Assembly: GCF_023078275.1 (NCBI RefSeq)
Contig: NC_062990.1
Location: 1,195,501-1,259,500 of the forward strand
Length of the DNA: 64,000 nucleotides
Direction: 5' to 3'
Source of the DNA: Leguminivora glycinivorella
Taxonomy: Eukaryota > Arthropoda > Insecta > Lepidoptera > Tortricidae
In this document: positions 52,443-63,270 of the stretch, in pieces
How the letters are laid out: each line of letters starts with the position of its first letter
Numbering within the stretch: the first letter of the stretch is position 1
Translations under genes and position numbers: made by a program
The notes under the pieces: generated by a model
What the model saw: the letters and a program-made list of their open reading frames with translations, nothing else
Databases searched by the model: none
Told to the model about the DNA's origin: nothing

Positions 52443-54580
52443 TTTCAATATATTATTAGGAAAATTACATTCCAAACTTTATTTCTGTTGACGGTAAAAT
52501 GTTTGTCTTCAAATTATGTCAAATAAATGTGCCTTTCACAATTTTGTTCGAAATGTTATTTGTTGAAAGGTTAGTGATAAATAAAACAATAAGAAATTTT
52601 AACGCATTCATATATTGCTGCGATAAATCATTATAATTAATACAAATATTAACATATTCACAAATTAAATTTACATTATTATATCAGGCGTCACATACAA
52701 AATAACTATTGTTTTCAATTTTATTGCAATTTCAATAACGTTCAAAATCGTTTGGATTAATACAAATTAATCAACAAATTAATTGAAAAATTAAATTCTA
52801 CATTTACAGAAAAAATGTAGTGAAAAAGGGGATTTTACGTGAAAATGCGAAAAGTCGCTTACTAATAAGTAATAACTTCGTCACAAATACTGAAAAGCGT
52901 AATATTATCCCGTGTCATAAAATACAAGTATAAACAGAAATTATATCCCAAGTCACAGTCAAAAATACTAGCAATTTTAATAGTAGGTAGGTATATCACA
53001 ATCAACGTAACACTGATTTAAACTTTCATGATTTTTACACGTACTTAAAATTACAAACGACACTTAATAGCATAAAACTATGTTTTAACCCAACTTCCGA
53101 CGTCAGGACCAAGTGCGGGTAGTTCGAAAAACTCGTACAGCTAGAAGATATTGATGTCAACTTTAGCCAGTCAGCTCCGAGACCACGGGGACAATGCCGT
53201 CCTTGAAACGCCGGAGGTTGATTTGAAAACAGTTTTATGCGATTAAGTCCCGTTTGTAATTGTAAGTGTTGTAAGTACAATACTATTATGAATTTATTTT
53301 ATTATAGATCAAAACATACTTTCACGACAAACACATAATCTAAGATAAATGTATAACTTTATACAAAACTAACGATTAAACTAAATGATTATTATACAGG
53401 CGTATGACTAACTAATTTGAACAAAATACAGGCGAAATGGAAGAATGTACAATTAATTTATATTACAATAACATTATAAGATATTTTCTAACCCTCTTGT
53501 CTTTCACATATAGGTAAGTGTCACTGGGGCACCTTAATATTTTTTTACGAAAAAAAACAAGCCTTAAAATCAAGGACACAGTACAGAACAGTTATAGATT
53601 TTTTTGGTCTATAATTTTATATATTAAATGGAGTGACTTATGCAGATGTCAATCAAATGTAAGGCGTTGATAGGGTTAAAATTAATTTTGAGAGTTGAGT
53701 AAAACTTCGATTTTATTAATATTTGTGTAGAATCAAACTTTAAACGTAAAATATACTTCCAATCATAATTAATCGATATTTCATGCAAAGATAAAAAATA
53801 ATACCCAAAATTATATTTAAAATGGTAAAGATGAAAACATGAATATTATTGCTAAGAGCTTTCTAAATAAGGCACTAAATATGCTAAAACATATACAGAA
53901 TAAAATCAGCAGTAAACATATCTGCGCTACTAAGTATTTACTGATATATTTGACTCAGAGAGGTGATCAGATATTTTTGAGCGATTTAGTAGCTCAAATA
54001 TATATACAACTGTCTACTTAAGAGATACTTATTTATTTGAACATACAAAATTGAACTGGCAGTTAAATAAATGCTAAATATTTCACAGATTCACTAGAGT
54101 ACAAATATAATAAAGAATTACCTATTTGTAAAAAAACGTTGATTTACAAATACTACAATAATTCAACTACGAAACGTAGTTATATGCCTGATAATAATAT
54201 TATATTATTATTGTACTAAAATACGGGTGAAAGTCAATTTGGATAGTAATTTCTTATTAGAATAGATATGAACTGACAACTTTTCAACCACCCTGTTGAC
54301 ACCTAAACGATTAAAAACTACCTGAATTAGATTAGTAGCAAGATATAGTACAAATTTTATGTTTTTGTGATTTTTATAGTTTATGTCTTGTAAAAACGTC
54401 TTTTTAAATCATATTACAGTCGCGTTCAGTTACTGCTACACAGATACGTAAGCAAAAATATCTGAGTACAACTCTTTCGTGTAGGTAAGTGAGGATGTAA
54501 CTGAACGAGACTGTACACGTCCGTATTTTTAAATAATAACAAAGCATTCGAATAATCTGTTACAGAAAGCTGTTATATTT
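52443..54580. other. AT-rich intergenic region downstream of Gmap
   Basis: About 2.1 kb without a supported gene. It is likely 3' flank or distal 3' untranslated sequence of Gmap. A short inverted pair, acagtcgcgttcagttac (54416) and gtaactgaacgagactgt (54497), makes an imperfect hairpin of about 100 bp. Confidence 0.45.
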
Positions 54581-54589
54581 ATTTACGTA

Positions 54590-54985
54590 TTCTTCAAAAC
54601 ATGTTTATGAATAGCGGCTCTTTGTTTATTTTTCGTCTGGTTAACTCATGTATCAATACTCGATGATCAGACTCGATTGATATTTCTGAGGTTATCTGTA
54701 CGTTGTAAAATGTAGTTTTGTACATATACTTCAAAACATGTCTAAGAATAGCGCCCTCTGTATTTCTAGTCTGATTAACATTGGTAGAGACTCGATGATA
54801 AGACTCTATAGATATCTGCCATGTAGTGTATCTACGTTGTATATTTATTTCATTTACCTATATATCCTTCAAAAACATGCTTCAAGATAGCGCCCTCAGT
54901 ATTCCTAGTCTGATTACTCCCGTGTTCATACTGGTAGACTCGATGGTCAGACTCGATTGATATCTATGGTTATTGGTCTATGTAT
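54590..54985 (-). pseudogene. Three decayed tandem copies of the Gmap terminal exon end
   Basis: Units at about 54592-54700, 54728-54830 and 54861-54975 repeat the last ~130 bp of the coding exon (55026-55160). Shared phrases are cttcaaaacatg, aatagcgccctc, ctagtctg, actcgatg and cagactcgat. Frames are broken by an extra A in one unit, by a deletion of about 10 bp in another and by substitutions. They lie downstream of the functional stop codon, so they would be in the 3' untranslated or flanking region. Confidence 0.8.
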
Positions 54986-55025
54986 TGAAAGAGTAGATAG
55001 TTTTTACATGTCTTTTTGTATTTAC

Positions 55026-55240
55026 CTACATATCCTTCAAAACATGCTTCAAAATAGCGCCCTCAGTGTTCCTAGTCTGGTTGACTCCCGTGTCCATACT
55101 GGTGGAGACTCGATGGTCAGACTCGATTGATATCTGTGACGTAGTCTCTACATTGTCTATGTTTTGGAAGAGGAGGTTGTTGGAACCTGTGGAGGGGTTG
55201 CGTTTGTGGCCCACCACTTCTGAGGGGACCGGGGATGGTC
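55026..55240 (-). CDS. Gmap: Gmap terminal coding exon
   Basis: 215 bp, acceptor cgtttccag, ending at TAG (55026-55028). It encodes 70 residues, ending in the KHVLKDM region. The last ~130 bp are tandemly repeated downstream at 54590-54985. Confidence 0.78.
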
Positions 55241-58200
55241 CTGGAAACGAGGATTTGTATAAGAAAATGATAATAGTACATTTCGATACAAGTGCGAAAA
55301 AGAAGTTCGAAACGAGTGGCGATAAATTAGACACGAGTTACGAGTTTTATGCTCATATGAAACTTTTTACTTTTTAAAGAAAAAGACACTGGTTTTTAGC
55401 AAAAAGCAATAGTTGTTTACTAAATTCTAGTTAAAATAATAGCAATTGTGATATTTCTGGTATTAAACTTGGTCTCTACATGTGAAAACGTAAAAGTAAA
55501 GTAAGTAAAAATTACCTATAGTAGAGCTTTTTCTGGAACTTGGTGTACTACTCCGGGCGAGACCGAGCATGCTCGGTAGAGGCGCTCGGGGCTTGCTCTC
55601 GTCCTGAAATTGTAATACGATATTAAATATTATAAGTATATTAAGACGATACGGTAGGGGTCAATTCTCCATACAAACGCTCTCGACTATTTCCTCCCTG
55701 GTTTTTGAAGATAGAGCAATGATTTTCTCAACACAGATTGTTATTATTTTTATCTGTGTCGGACCGTTTAGATTTTTTCAATATTCTGCTTTTTAAAGAT
55801 TCTAGAGCCAATCAAAAATTTCCAAAAACGGCCTTTTTCATTGTGGCGCAAAAAAAGGTGTGATACTCAAAATTGGTAACAATTAACCAAAAAAGCTGGT
55901 CCGACATAGATTATTTCATTGTTATTCAGATTCTCAAATTTCGTTCCGATTGATTAAGTTTTGAAGGAGGAAAAAGTCGAGAGCGGAACCTCGATTTTAA
56001 AGATTTTTTTGAAATATCTTTTGACTGAGTTGTTCTTAATGGACAATTTTTTTTCGATAAATCTAGTTAATAACACTTGTATATTTAACTAAAATTCCCA
56101 AGTTGAATTATTTATCTATTATTATTTTTTTAAATTAATTATTGAATTTGTTTGAGAGAATTTTCTATTTTTATAATGTTATATTGTATTGTACCCCAAT
56201 TACGATATATTAACTTAAACTTTGACATGTAATTTTTTTAATTTTATGAATAAATGAATATATATTGATGTTATCCGTAGAAAGAGGGGGTAGACGAAAG
56301 AGATGACGAAAACCGACTTTTGTTTCCGTCGGGCATTTTCGCGAGAATAAATTCATCAAAAATATTTTTCCTAAGGTATTTTATATTATTTAGCACACTT
56401 TCCACTTTGTAACCGCTGTCCAAAGTGTAAATTTGTGACGCTTTTTTCACTGACTAGGATCGAAAGGGCTCGTGATTCTGAGCAGGAAAAACATTAAATT
56501 TACCTACTTCAGTATTTTAGAAAAAATAGTACATTACATCAGAGGCCGGGAAAATGAGGATTTCCGGCCAAGTGGGTATATACGGATAGGGATACGAGGC
56601 CGAGAATCCGTTTTCACGCCGAGGCATGTATAGTGTAGTTCAGTCGAATTGAGAACCTCCTCCTTTTTTGAAGTCGGTTAAAAATAAAAATGCTCTAAAG
56701 GACAATATTTTATAAAAAAAAGTTACTTTGCAGGCCTAGGTCTAAAAATAATATGAAATCCCTTTACAGTCCTCTCGAGTTGTTGCGCCCAAAAAGCGAT
56801 ACTTCCCAGCCCATTTTAAGGAACGTAAAGACAATATTTCATTGCATGTTTGAGAAAAAGTTTTTTACCTCTTCTTGATATCTTGCAAAAATGCCCTGTC
56901 ACTATACTCACTATTGACAAGGTGGGTGTTCCAATGTTATATAAAGTAAAGGGCAAAGGTATTTAAATGAGGGGGAAATTACAAAAATAGTGTGGCAACC
57001 AACGAGTGGCAGATTTTTACGCCAACGGAGTGTCAGATGACTTCTACGAGGTTACATGATACATTAACCACTATAGAGAGACTAGGCCAAGTATATTACA
57101 ATTAGACAGGTGTTCAGTTGGAATTATCGCAAAAGAATAATTAACTAAACTTACCTGTAAGAATTTGACGAATTCTGCGGCTAGACTGTCCGTGGGGGGT
57201 GCCTTTTCTAGGCCGAGCTTCCTGCATTCTTGCTGGTTGAAATCTAGCACTGTTGACAGCACTCGTAGTATTTGAGTCCTGTGGGACAATGTAACAGTAC
57301 ATTACGATACAAGTGCGAGAAAAAAGAAGTTCGAAACGAGTGGCGACAAATTAAAACACGGCCATCCATCCATCAATCATCCATTTTTTCCTTTAATATA
57401 AAAACTTAACGACCGAAGGTTGCCTTGGCAAAAAAGGGTTGAAAGAAATCCAAATTGTGACATTGCAGTGACAGGTCGCCAGCCTCTCGCCTACGCCACA
57501 ATTTAAACCCATATCCCACAGTCGACTTCTACGACACCCACGGGACCCGTGTGGTAACGGGTTAAGAATTTCACCATCCCCTTTCTTCCTCTGCTATATA
57601 GTAGACCAGCCATTCTCAAAGTGTGCTCCGCGGACCCCTAGGGCTCCGCAAAGCCTCTCTGGGGGCTCCGTGTGAATTTTGGGTACCTGATATGCAACTT
57701 CAACTCTCTTCCATAAAACCAAATATTCACCAATTGTTAAAAAATAAAAAACAGTTTCATGTAATACCTCACATTAGAATCTAGTGATTAGATTTTACTA
57801 TCATGATTGCTTATTAAAATAAAGATTGCAATAAAAAAAAATTTAAGGGTTCCGTCAGATGTTTTACTTTCTAAAAGGGTTCCATGGGAAAATAAGTTTG
57901 AGAACCGCTGTAGTAGACCATGCATTATTAGCAATAATTACACTCTTGATTAACGAGTTAGACTTTTCGCATTATTGCTAAATGCTAAAAAAACTTACTT
58001 ATTAGTATTATTCCCGGCAGTAAGCACGAAGTTGAGCACCAGGTTCTTGACCAAATTCTTGTCCACCTTATCCTGCTGGTTCGAAATCGCCTTGTAGTAC
58101 CTCTCCTCGGCCGCGCCTACTGACGTCTGCAGGGTTTTCACTGTACGGATCAATATTATGTACATTTTAGTTTTTTTTTAGATTATTGTTGTTAAGTTAG

Positions 58201-61200
58201 GCTATATTTAGTTTAAGCAAAGACATATGTAACTTCGTATAGACACTAGACAGCTACAGTCTAAGAAAAAAACGTACCGTAAACGAAAAAGGTACGGTGA
58301 CCTAGATGGCATTACACCTTTGGGGCTTTTCCGGGATCTAAGGCTACGCTAGATCGATTTTTTACCCCCGAAAACCCCCACATAACAAATTTCAGCGAAA
58401 TCGTTAGAGCGGTTTCCGAGATCGTCGGTATATATAAATAAATAAATATACAAGAATTGCTCGTTTAAAATTATAAGAATAAGATTTATATAAGGTAGTT
58501 TAGATTCTATGGGAATTCCCATACAAAAAAAATTACAAACGCTAAATTCTGTGATATATATACAGTTTGGTGCAAACGACCCTTAATCTAAAACTGTACT
58601 CTAAAATGCATTCTACATATAAAAAGTTGTCTAATACAATAATCATAACAACTGCATAATGAGGAGGCACACTCCAAGGTTATGACAGATGGCGCCACCT
58701 TATTAGTCCATTGCACAGATAAAGAATTTCTTAAGTGAGAGCGAGATGATATATTTTTCTCTCTCTTACATATGAATGACAGTGACATGCCTAGGCACTT
58801 GCACAGGCGCCGCCTGGCGGGATAAAGATAAAAGACATTTATTCATGACGCTCACAAACACGTACGTATCTACATGTACACACAAGAATAGGACAAAAAA
58901 CAGAGAACAGAACATTAAGTAAGTGCGCATCACGAAATGGACCCAACTCAGCATAATGCTAGCTGGAAGCCAGTGCTGGTCTTCCGTAGGGCCCATTCGG
59001 TGATGCCACGACAGATAACAAACACACAACAATAAAAAGAAAAAGAAAATGACGAAAAGAGACAGAAAAAATAAAACTATTTACATAAAAAAAGCAAGAA
59101 TACACATAAATCACAAAACGGAAAAAAAAGGAAAACATAACAGAACACAAATAAAACATTATCAATTACATTGCATTGAACGCGACCATATCAGCTGTCA
59201 GCCCTGCCTGCCGCATCTAGCGCCACCCAGCTCGGTGGCAACAAACGTAACTAACGTGTCAGTGTGCCTCCTCATTTAAATTCAATAAAAAATACAAAAC
59301 AATTTGAAAATAAACATTCTACTCTTACCAAGCTCTTCATACGTCGCCCGTCGACAGGCTAGCACGATCTCAAAGTATTATTCAGTGACTGGGCAGGGAA
59401 CGAACGGACACCGATACACCTCACCATGCTAAGCCATTGGATTGCGTGTTTTATATACTCGTGTGTTTTCAAACTTGTCCAATTTTCGTGAAACCCGGTA
59501 ACAATTGTTTGTAGAAGATGTCAATCGAAAGTTAAATAAGGTATCGGGTCTTACCGTTACATTTTACCTTTCGATTAGCGTTCGTTGACACACAATTATC
59601 ATCTTGATACTTGACATCTGATTGAGCGTTTTTACAGACTTTTCTGCCGGCCCATTTGATCGTGTTTCATTCGTAGTCTATGTAAGCTATCTTAGCACAG
59701 TTTTGGCAACAACAAAGTGTTATAAAAAAAATACTGTGTCCACACTGTCGCTACGGCGATGCATAGACAGCTTAGACGGACTTTTTCGTTCAATTAATTG
59801 TATTAACCAACACTACTAAATTTTCAAATCATTTTACAGTCCATATCGTACGTCAATTGAACAATTTTGTTCCTTCTTTGTTAACATCGCAAGTCCGTTT
59901 GACATTTCAAGGGGGTAAATAGTGTCCGCTGTCCCCTTTTTTTCCAAATCCACCAGTACCTGAAGTAATACTCAGGGACAATGCAGCATCTTCTACGGCA
60001 TTCTTCTATCAACTTCTAGATAATGTAGCAAAAGAACGGAGCATTTCGAAAAAGTGACAAGTCACCATTTATTGGCATAGATTGCAGATGGTTCTGCTTG
60101 TAAAAGTCACCATTTTATTTATATTTGACTGTGACCAAAATATGGAATCCAAAAAAGAACATAAATCTTTAGAAAATGTGAATCTATTATGTTGAACTTT
60201 TTGAACAATATTATTTTTTTAAATGTCTAAACTACTTGTCACTTTTTGAAATGTCAGTGATTCAGCGTCGGAAACATTTAAAAACAGTAATTTACTTCTT
60301 CTAAAAGATACATTAATTGTTGCATAAATGCATGTATTTTTGTCGTTTATTTAATTTAGTAAATGTTAGTACGAATGTTTCCAGAACTGATTAATCAAAA
60401 AACACACATAACATAAAATGTGTGCTAAAAGCCAAAATAACAAAGTGCAATATGAAAACTTAGAAGCAACATTCATGTAAAAAGACAAACTTAACTGAAA
60501 TGTTTAAATCGAGCCATGAAAAAAAATTGTATTGTATTAAATAAACAAAGAAATTCCTCCTGAGACCCAGCATTTTGTTTACTTTTATTTTATTCAACTT
60601 TTATTTCGAAATATATTTTAAGTAACTTAGCATCCGGGGACTCATTTTCTTTTTTCATTAAATATAAAATACATAAATAAATCATCAACAATTGTAAATA
60701 GGTTTTGAAAACCCTGTAACAAATAACCATGTAACCATGGCTCAATTTCGCAAAAAAACACAAGCAAAAAAAAAACGGACGTCACGACGAAAAGCCAATA
60801 TCCTCGATCAAATCCCATGCGGTAATCTGAGTAGAACGCAGCCGCGCGCCCCCTGTCAGCCATGTCTGACACCTGTCAAAGTGACAGCTGTCAACGCGAC
60901 AGGTGTCAAAGTGACAGGAGCGCGGGCGCGTCGTGATCAAGCCTCACAGTTACCAAATGAGATTAGACCGGGGACGGCGAAGCTTGCTGTTGGGGATGAT
61001 TTTCATTTCCAATATTTACTAAAGCCAGACCAGAGATATATGAGTATTGTCAAGAGGGCGCTGTTATTCTAATGTATGCGGTGACAGTTCAGTATAGTAT
61101 GAAGAAAATAGTTCTAATAAAATTCCGCAAGATGGCGCGTAATCATATATTTTTGGTCAGGCTTTTTATTTTATGATCTAAAGTACTTATACTTTAATGC

Positions 61201-63270
61201 TACTGGGGGATTTATTAAATTTATCGGAAAATTATGAAGGTAAAAAGAAAGAACTTACAAAGTAGAGTGGGTAAAACATACTTCTATTTTTTTTTCAAAT
61301 TTGGAGACTAGAGTAAAAATTAACACACTGGTCAGAATAAATACTGACATTACCATCCGCTCTGTACGAACAAGTAGGTGCGAGTGAAATGTATCTTATT
61401 TGAATGAAATCATTTAAATAAAAGTGTAGATTCGAATTAGCCAGATAACGCATTAAAAAGAAGCAAAAACGTGACAATCGATAACTTTACACACATAAGT
61501 GCATAAAAACATACTTTTGACAAAACAAAACTGAAACTGTGATTTTATAAATGCTTAACACTGCACACTGACATTCAGAGACACTGCGAAACGGACTCAA
61601 AGCGCCTGTCGATGCAAAGTAGCAAACTTTTTTTTTGTGGAAAAATGTAAAAAAAAAAAACTTTTTTTTGTGGAAAAATAAAAAAAAAATCTAAGTAATA
61701 AGGAAACTGACTTGACTTTTTTGACTTTTCAGGTTTTATTAAAGTTTTTTTTTTTCAAATATCACTTAAAATATGTTTTTTTTAATAATATTTTTTTTTC
61801 TTAACCTTAAACTTTTTCTAACATTTTCTAAAGACTTTTTGGATTCGATTTGCCTTAAATCTTAACTCAGGCAAGCTGCGGAACTGGACAACGGTAAACT
61901 TACCTTTTTTTAGATTTTTAAAGACATTTTAGAGGTATTTTAAACTAACGTTTTTTAGAATTACTTTCAGACTACAAAAGTTTATGATACAATTTTGAAA
62001 AGTTTATTTGTTCTTCTTTTCGCTTGAAACTTCACACAGACAGGCAGCATACTGCACACAAGCACGGTAAACTTACTTTTTTTATTCTTTTACATATTTT
62101 TTTAACTTTCAGTCGCAGTGGCGCCGTCTAACCGTATATCAGCCAGCACTCTGGGGCTAGCCACCCAGAATTACCAGCTGATATTTGGCCGGGTGGCGCG
62201 GTCTGATGTAATTGTGTCTAAATGGTCTACAAATCATAAATAAATTACAATTTGGTGACTTTTTCTTGCGAGCTTTATTGTCAAAATAAAGGTTCATCCC
62301 TCCTAACCGTTTAATGTAACAAATAAGCATTTAAAATAATTCACTGTTAGATTCATTAGATTTATATTGACCGCGTTGTCTACGCAACTTTGACATCCAC
62401 CCGCCCTCTTCAGTTTCCCGTGATCATGATGCAACTGCGTCGAAATATCGGGACCTCAATAAAAATCAAAAAGGCAATCACGGTCTATATCCCGGTCAAT
62501 ATAAGTCTAACAAATAAGTGGATTAAACTTGTATTGATAATGACCAATTTGTAAGACGAATAAAGTTAAGAAGTTAAGAGTTTTGAATGATTCACGGTTA
62601 TTTTCATTACATTTATATGGACCGGGATATATCGGGAAATATCGGGAGCTCGACAAAAATCAAAAAGGTAATCACGGTCTACGGTCTATATACCGGTCCA
62701 TATAAGTCTAATGAATTGTAAGTTCTTTGTGAATTTCGCAAGAAACACTGGTAGTTTACTGAGAAACCAACAGATTTTCCTTTATTCCCATATTTTAACC
62801 CCAATTAAGTTCTCATAAAAATCCAGTCAGTGAAAAAAAACCCGGGATTATAATTTGGAGTAATCTAAGTGAAAAAAGAGTTTTAAGACAACAAAACAAA
62901 TGATCCTTCTTAGAAAACAAAACTAAAGTCCTATTTTGACAATAAAACTCCCAATGATCAACAAAGATTCTCTAAAATACATTTATCTACACTAAAATTC
63001 AAAAATACACTAAAAAATCCTACAGCATAACAAAAGTCTATACAATACCTGAATAATGTACCATACCTTGTTCCTTCAAATCATTGATTTGCGCTGTCTT
63101 GGTCTCCAGCTGGTCACCAAGTCTCGTGGCAGCTTGAAGTCCAGCGAGAGACTCTTGCAGTTTCACGTTCAGTTTCTCTATCTCTTTCTGTAGTCCGCCA
63201 TTTTCTTTTTTGAGATCCTCCATTTTGTTTCTTATCTTTTCCGTGGCGGCGTGGATGTCGCGTTCTTTGT
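55026..63270 (-). CDS. Gmap: Gmap (GMAP-210/TRIP11-type golgin), 3' five exons; partial gene
   Basis: Five minus-strand exons, 63067-63270, 57999-58140, 57155-57278, 55516-55603 and 55026-55240, join with matching phases (2 bases, then 2, then 0, then 1 carried over) and canonical cag acceptors and gt donors. The product part is about 220 residues. It holds a heptad-rich end of a long coiled coil, then a GRAB-type Arf-binding domain (DKVDKNLVKNLVLNF, then TQILRVLSTVLDF and a KLGLEKAP block), a Ser/Pro-rich linker and a unique C-terminus. In animals GMAP-210 is a cis-Golgi tether whose GRAB domain binds Arf1-GTP and whose N-terminus binds curved membranes. The N-terminal exons are outside the window to the right. 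Domain identity is recognition from family knowledge; the exon model is read directly. Confidence 0.85.
55265..55345. mobile_element. Dispersed repeat family R4 fragment in Gmap intron
   Basis: Contains gtacatttcgatacaagtgc, then gttcgaaacgagtggcgata. Confidence 0.7.
55516..55603 (-). CDS. Gmap: Gmap exon: Ser/Pro-rich linker
   Basis: 88 bp, acceptor aatttcag and donor gtaatt, starting in phase 0. It encodes 29 residues (LPSMLGLARSSTPSSRK in the middle) and carries one base into the last exon. Confidence 0.75.
55645..56107. mobile_element. TTAA-type MITE (family M5), copy 2, right-truncated
   Basis: Flanked on the left by TTAA (55641-55644), it parallels 26144-26600 in the same orientation and loses homology after aaaattccca. 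The right terminus is missing. It lies in the intron between the linker exon and the GRAB exon of Gmap. Confidence 0.8.
56520..56700. mobile_element. Dispersed repeat fragment with aagtcggtta edge
   Basis: Contains cgaattgagaacctcctcct and tttttgaagtcggttaaa, a phrase I recognise as a common lepidopteran repeat edge. Confidence 0.55.
57155..57278 (-). CDS. Gmap: Gmap exon: GRAB domain, second half
   Basis: 124 bp, acceptor gtcccacag and donor gtaagt, in phase with the previous exon. It encodes TQILRVLSTVLDFNQQECRK, a LGLEKAP block and the AAEFVKFLQ helix, as in GMAP-210 proteins. Confidence 0.88.
57293..57365. mobile_element. Dispersed repeat family R4 fragment
   Basis: Contains agtacattacgatacaagtg, then gttcgaaacgagtggcgaca, then aaaacacggcc. 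It sits directly upstream of the acceptor of exon 57155-57278. Confidence 0.7.
57415..57590. mobile_element. Dispersed repeat fragment (family R6), inverted pair with 63308-63400
   Basis: The phrases ttgaaagaaatccaaattgt, gacattgcagtgacaggtcg and ctcgcctacgccacaattta recur in reverse complement near 63310-63385, on the far side of the same gene. Confidence 0.7.
57607..57910. mobile_element. hAT-like MITE in Gmap intron
   Basis: The 304-bp element has termini cagccattctcaaagt and acttattttcc...gagaaccgctg-type inverted ends (cagcggttctcaaact on the reverse). It is flanked by the perfect 8-bp direct repeat TAGTAGAC (57599-57606 and 57911-57918). Eight-base target duplications and CAG ends fit hAT. 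Confidence 0.9.
57999..58140 (-). CDS. Gmap: Gmap exon: GRAB domain, first half
   Basis: 142 bp, acceptor ccgtacag and donor gtaagt. It encodes VKTLQTSVGAAEERYYKAIS, then the GRAB signature KVDKNLVKNLVLNFVLTAGN. The Leu/Val pattern after DKNLVKN matches Arf-binding GRAB domains. Confidence 0.88.
58255..58335. mobile_element. Dispersed repeat family R5 fragment
   Basis: Contains aaaggtacggtgacctagat and ggcattacacctttgggg, as at 29195-29230. Confidence 0.65.
58658..59276. mobile_element. TIR element with perfect 16-bp ends in Gmap intron
   Basis: aatgaggaggcacact at 58658-58673 is the exact reverse complement of agtgtgcctcctcatt at 59261-59276. The 619-bp interior includes dispersed-repeat-like sequence (ggtcttccgtagggcccatt) and minus-strand open frames without domains. 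A target duplication could not be fixed. Confidence 0.75.
59277..60730. other. Gmap intron, nothing recognised
   Basis: AT-rich intron sequence without supported exons or repeat edges. Confidence 0.4.
60737..61072 (+). CDS. Unrecognised basic ORF of 111 codons inside a Gmap intron
   Basis: The ATG lies in a good context (aaccATGg). The first 20 residues are very basic (RKKTQAKKKRTSRRK). A middle part encoded by a cluster of gacag/ctgtc repeats follows, then an ordinary-looking end (DDFHFQYLL, RYMSIVK). There is no known domain, no paralogue in the window and no visible splice partner. It could be a chance frame through a short GC-richer patch, or a small antisense gene within the Gmap intron. 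I would not treat it as established. Confidence 0.25.
   Translation: MAQFRKKTQAKKKRTSRRKANILDQIPCGNLSRTQPRAPCQPCLTPVKVTAVNATGVKVTGARARRDQASQLPNEIRPGTAKLAVGDDFHFQYLLKPDQRYMSIVKRALLF
60855..60930. repeat. Cluster of CTGTCA/TGACAG motifs
   Basis: Alternating tgtca and tgaca phrases (gacacctgtcaaagtgacag and gcgacaggtgtcaaagtgac) occur about nine times in 75 bp. They form an imperfect palindromic cluster in a GC-richer patch. Confidence 0.65.
61613..61695. repeat. Short tandem duplication with homopolymer runs
   Basis: The phrase aacttttttttttgtggaaaa recurs with slight differences at about 61626 and 61660, each followed by a run of A. Confidence 0.7.
61700..62100. other. T-rich Gmap intron sequence
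   Basis: T-rich with many runs of T and phrases of acatttt type. No gene or repeat edge. Confidence 0.4.
62110..62215. repeat. Imperfect hairpin repeat
   Basis: Inverted phrases atatcagc and gctgatat, ggctagcc at the centre and cgccgtc versus gtggcgcggtc at the edges form an imperfect 100-bp hairpin, GC-richer than its surroundings. Possibly a small MITE. Confidence 0.5.
62375..62715. repeat. Two direct copies of an atatcggg-type repeat
   Basis: The phrases cgaaatatcgggacctcaat, aaaatcaaaaaggcaatcac, ggtctatatcccggtc and atataagtctaa recur from about 62630 to 62710 with minor changes. Each copy is itself partly palindromic (tatatcccggtc and gaccgggatata). Confidence 0.75.
63067..63270 (-). 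CDS. Gmap: Gmap exon: coiled coil
   Basis: 204 bp: two bases complete an Asp codon, then 67 codons, then one base. The acceptor is tttcag and the donor gtatgg. The peptide is charged and heptad-like (KKENGGLQKEIEKLNVKLQE) and continues as LETKTAQINDLKEQ, typical of a golgin coiled coil. Confidence 0.85.

Noticed and set aside
58766..59165. Minus-strand frames of 88 and 68 codons with hydrophobic stretches
   Set aside because: They lie inside a TIR element and read through T-rich low-complexity DNA.
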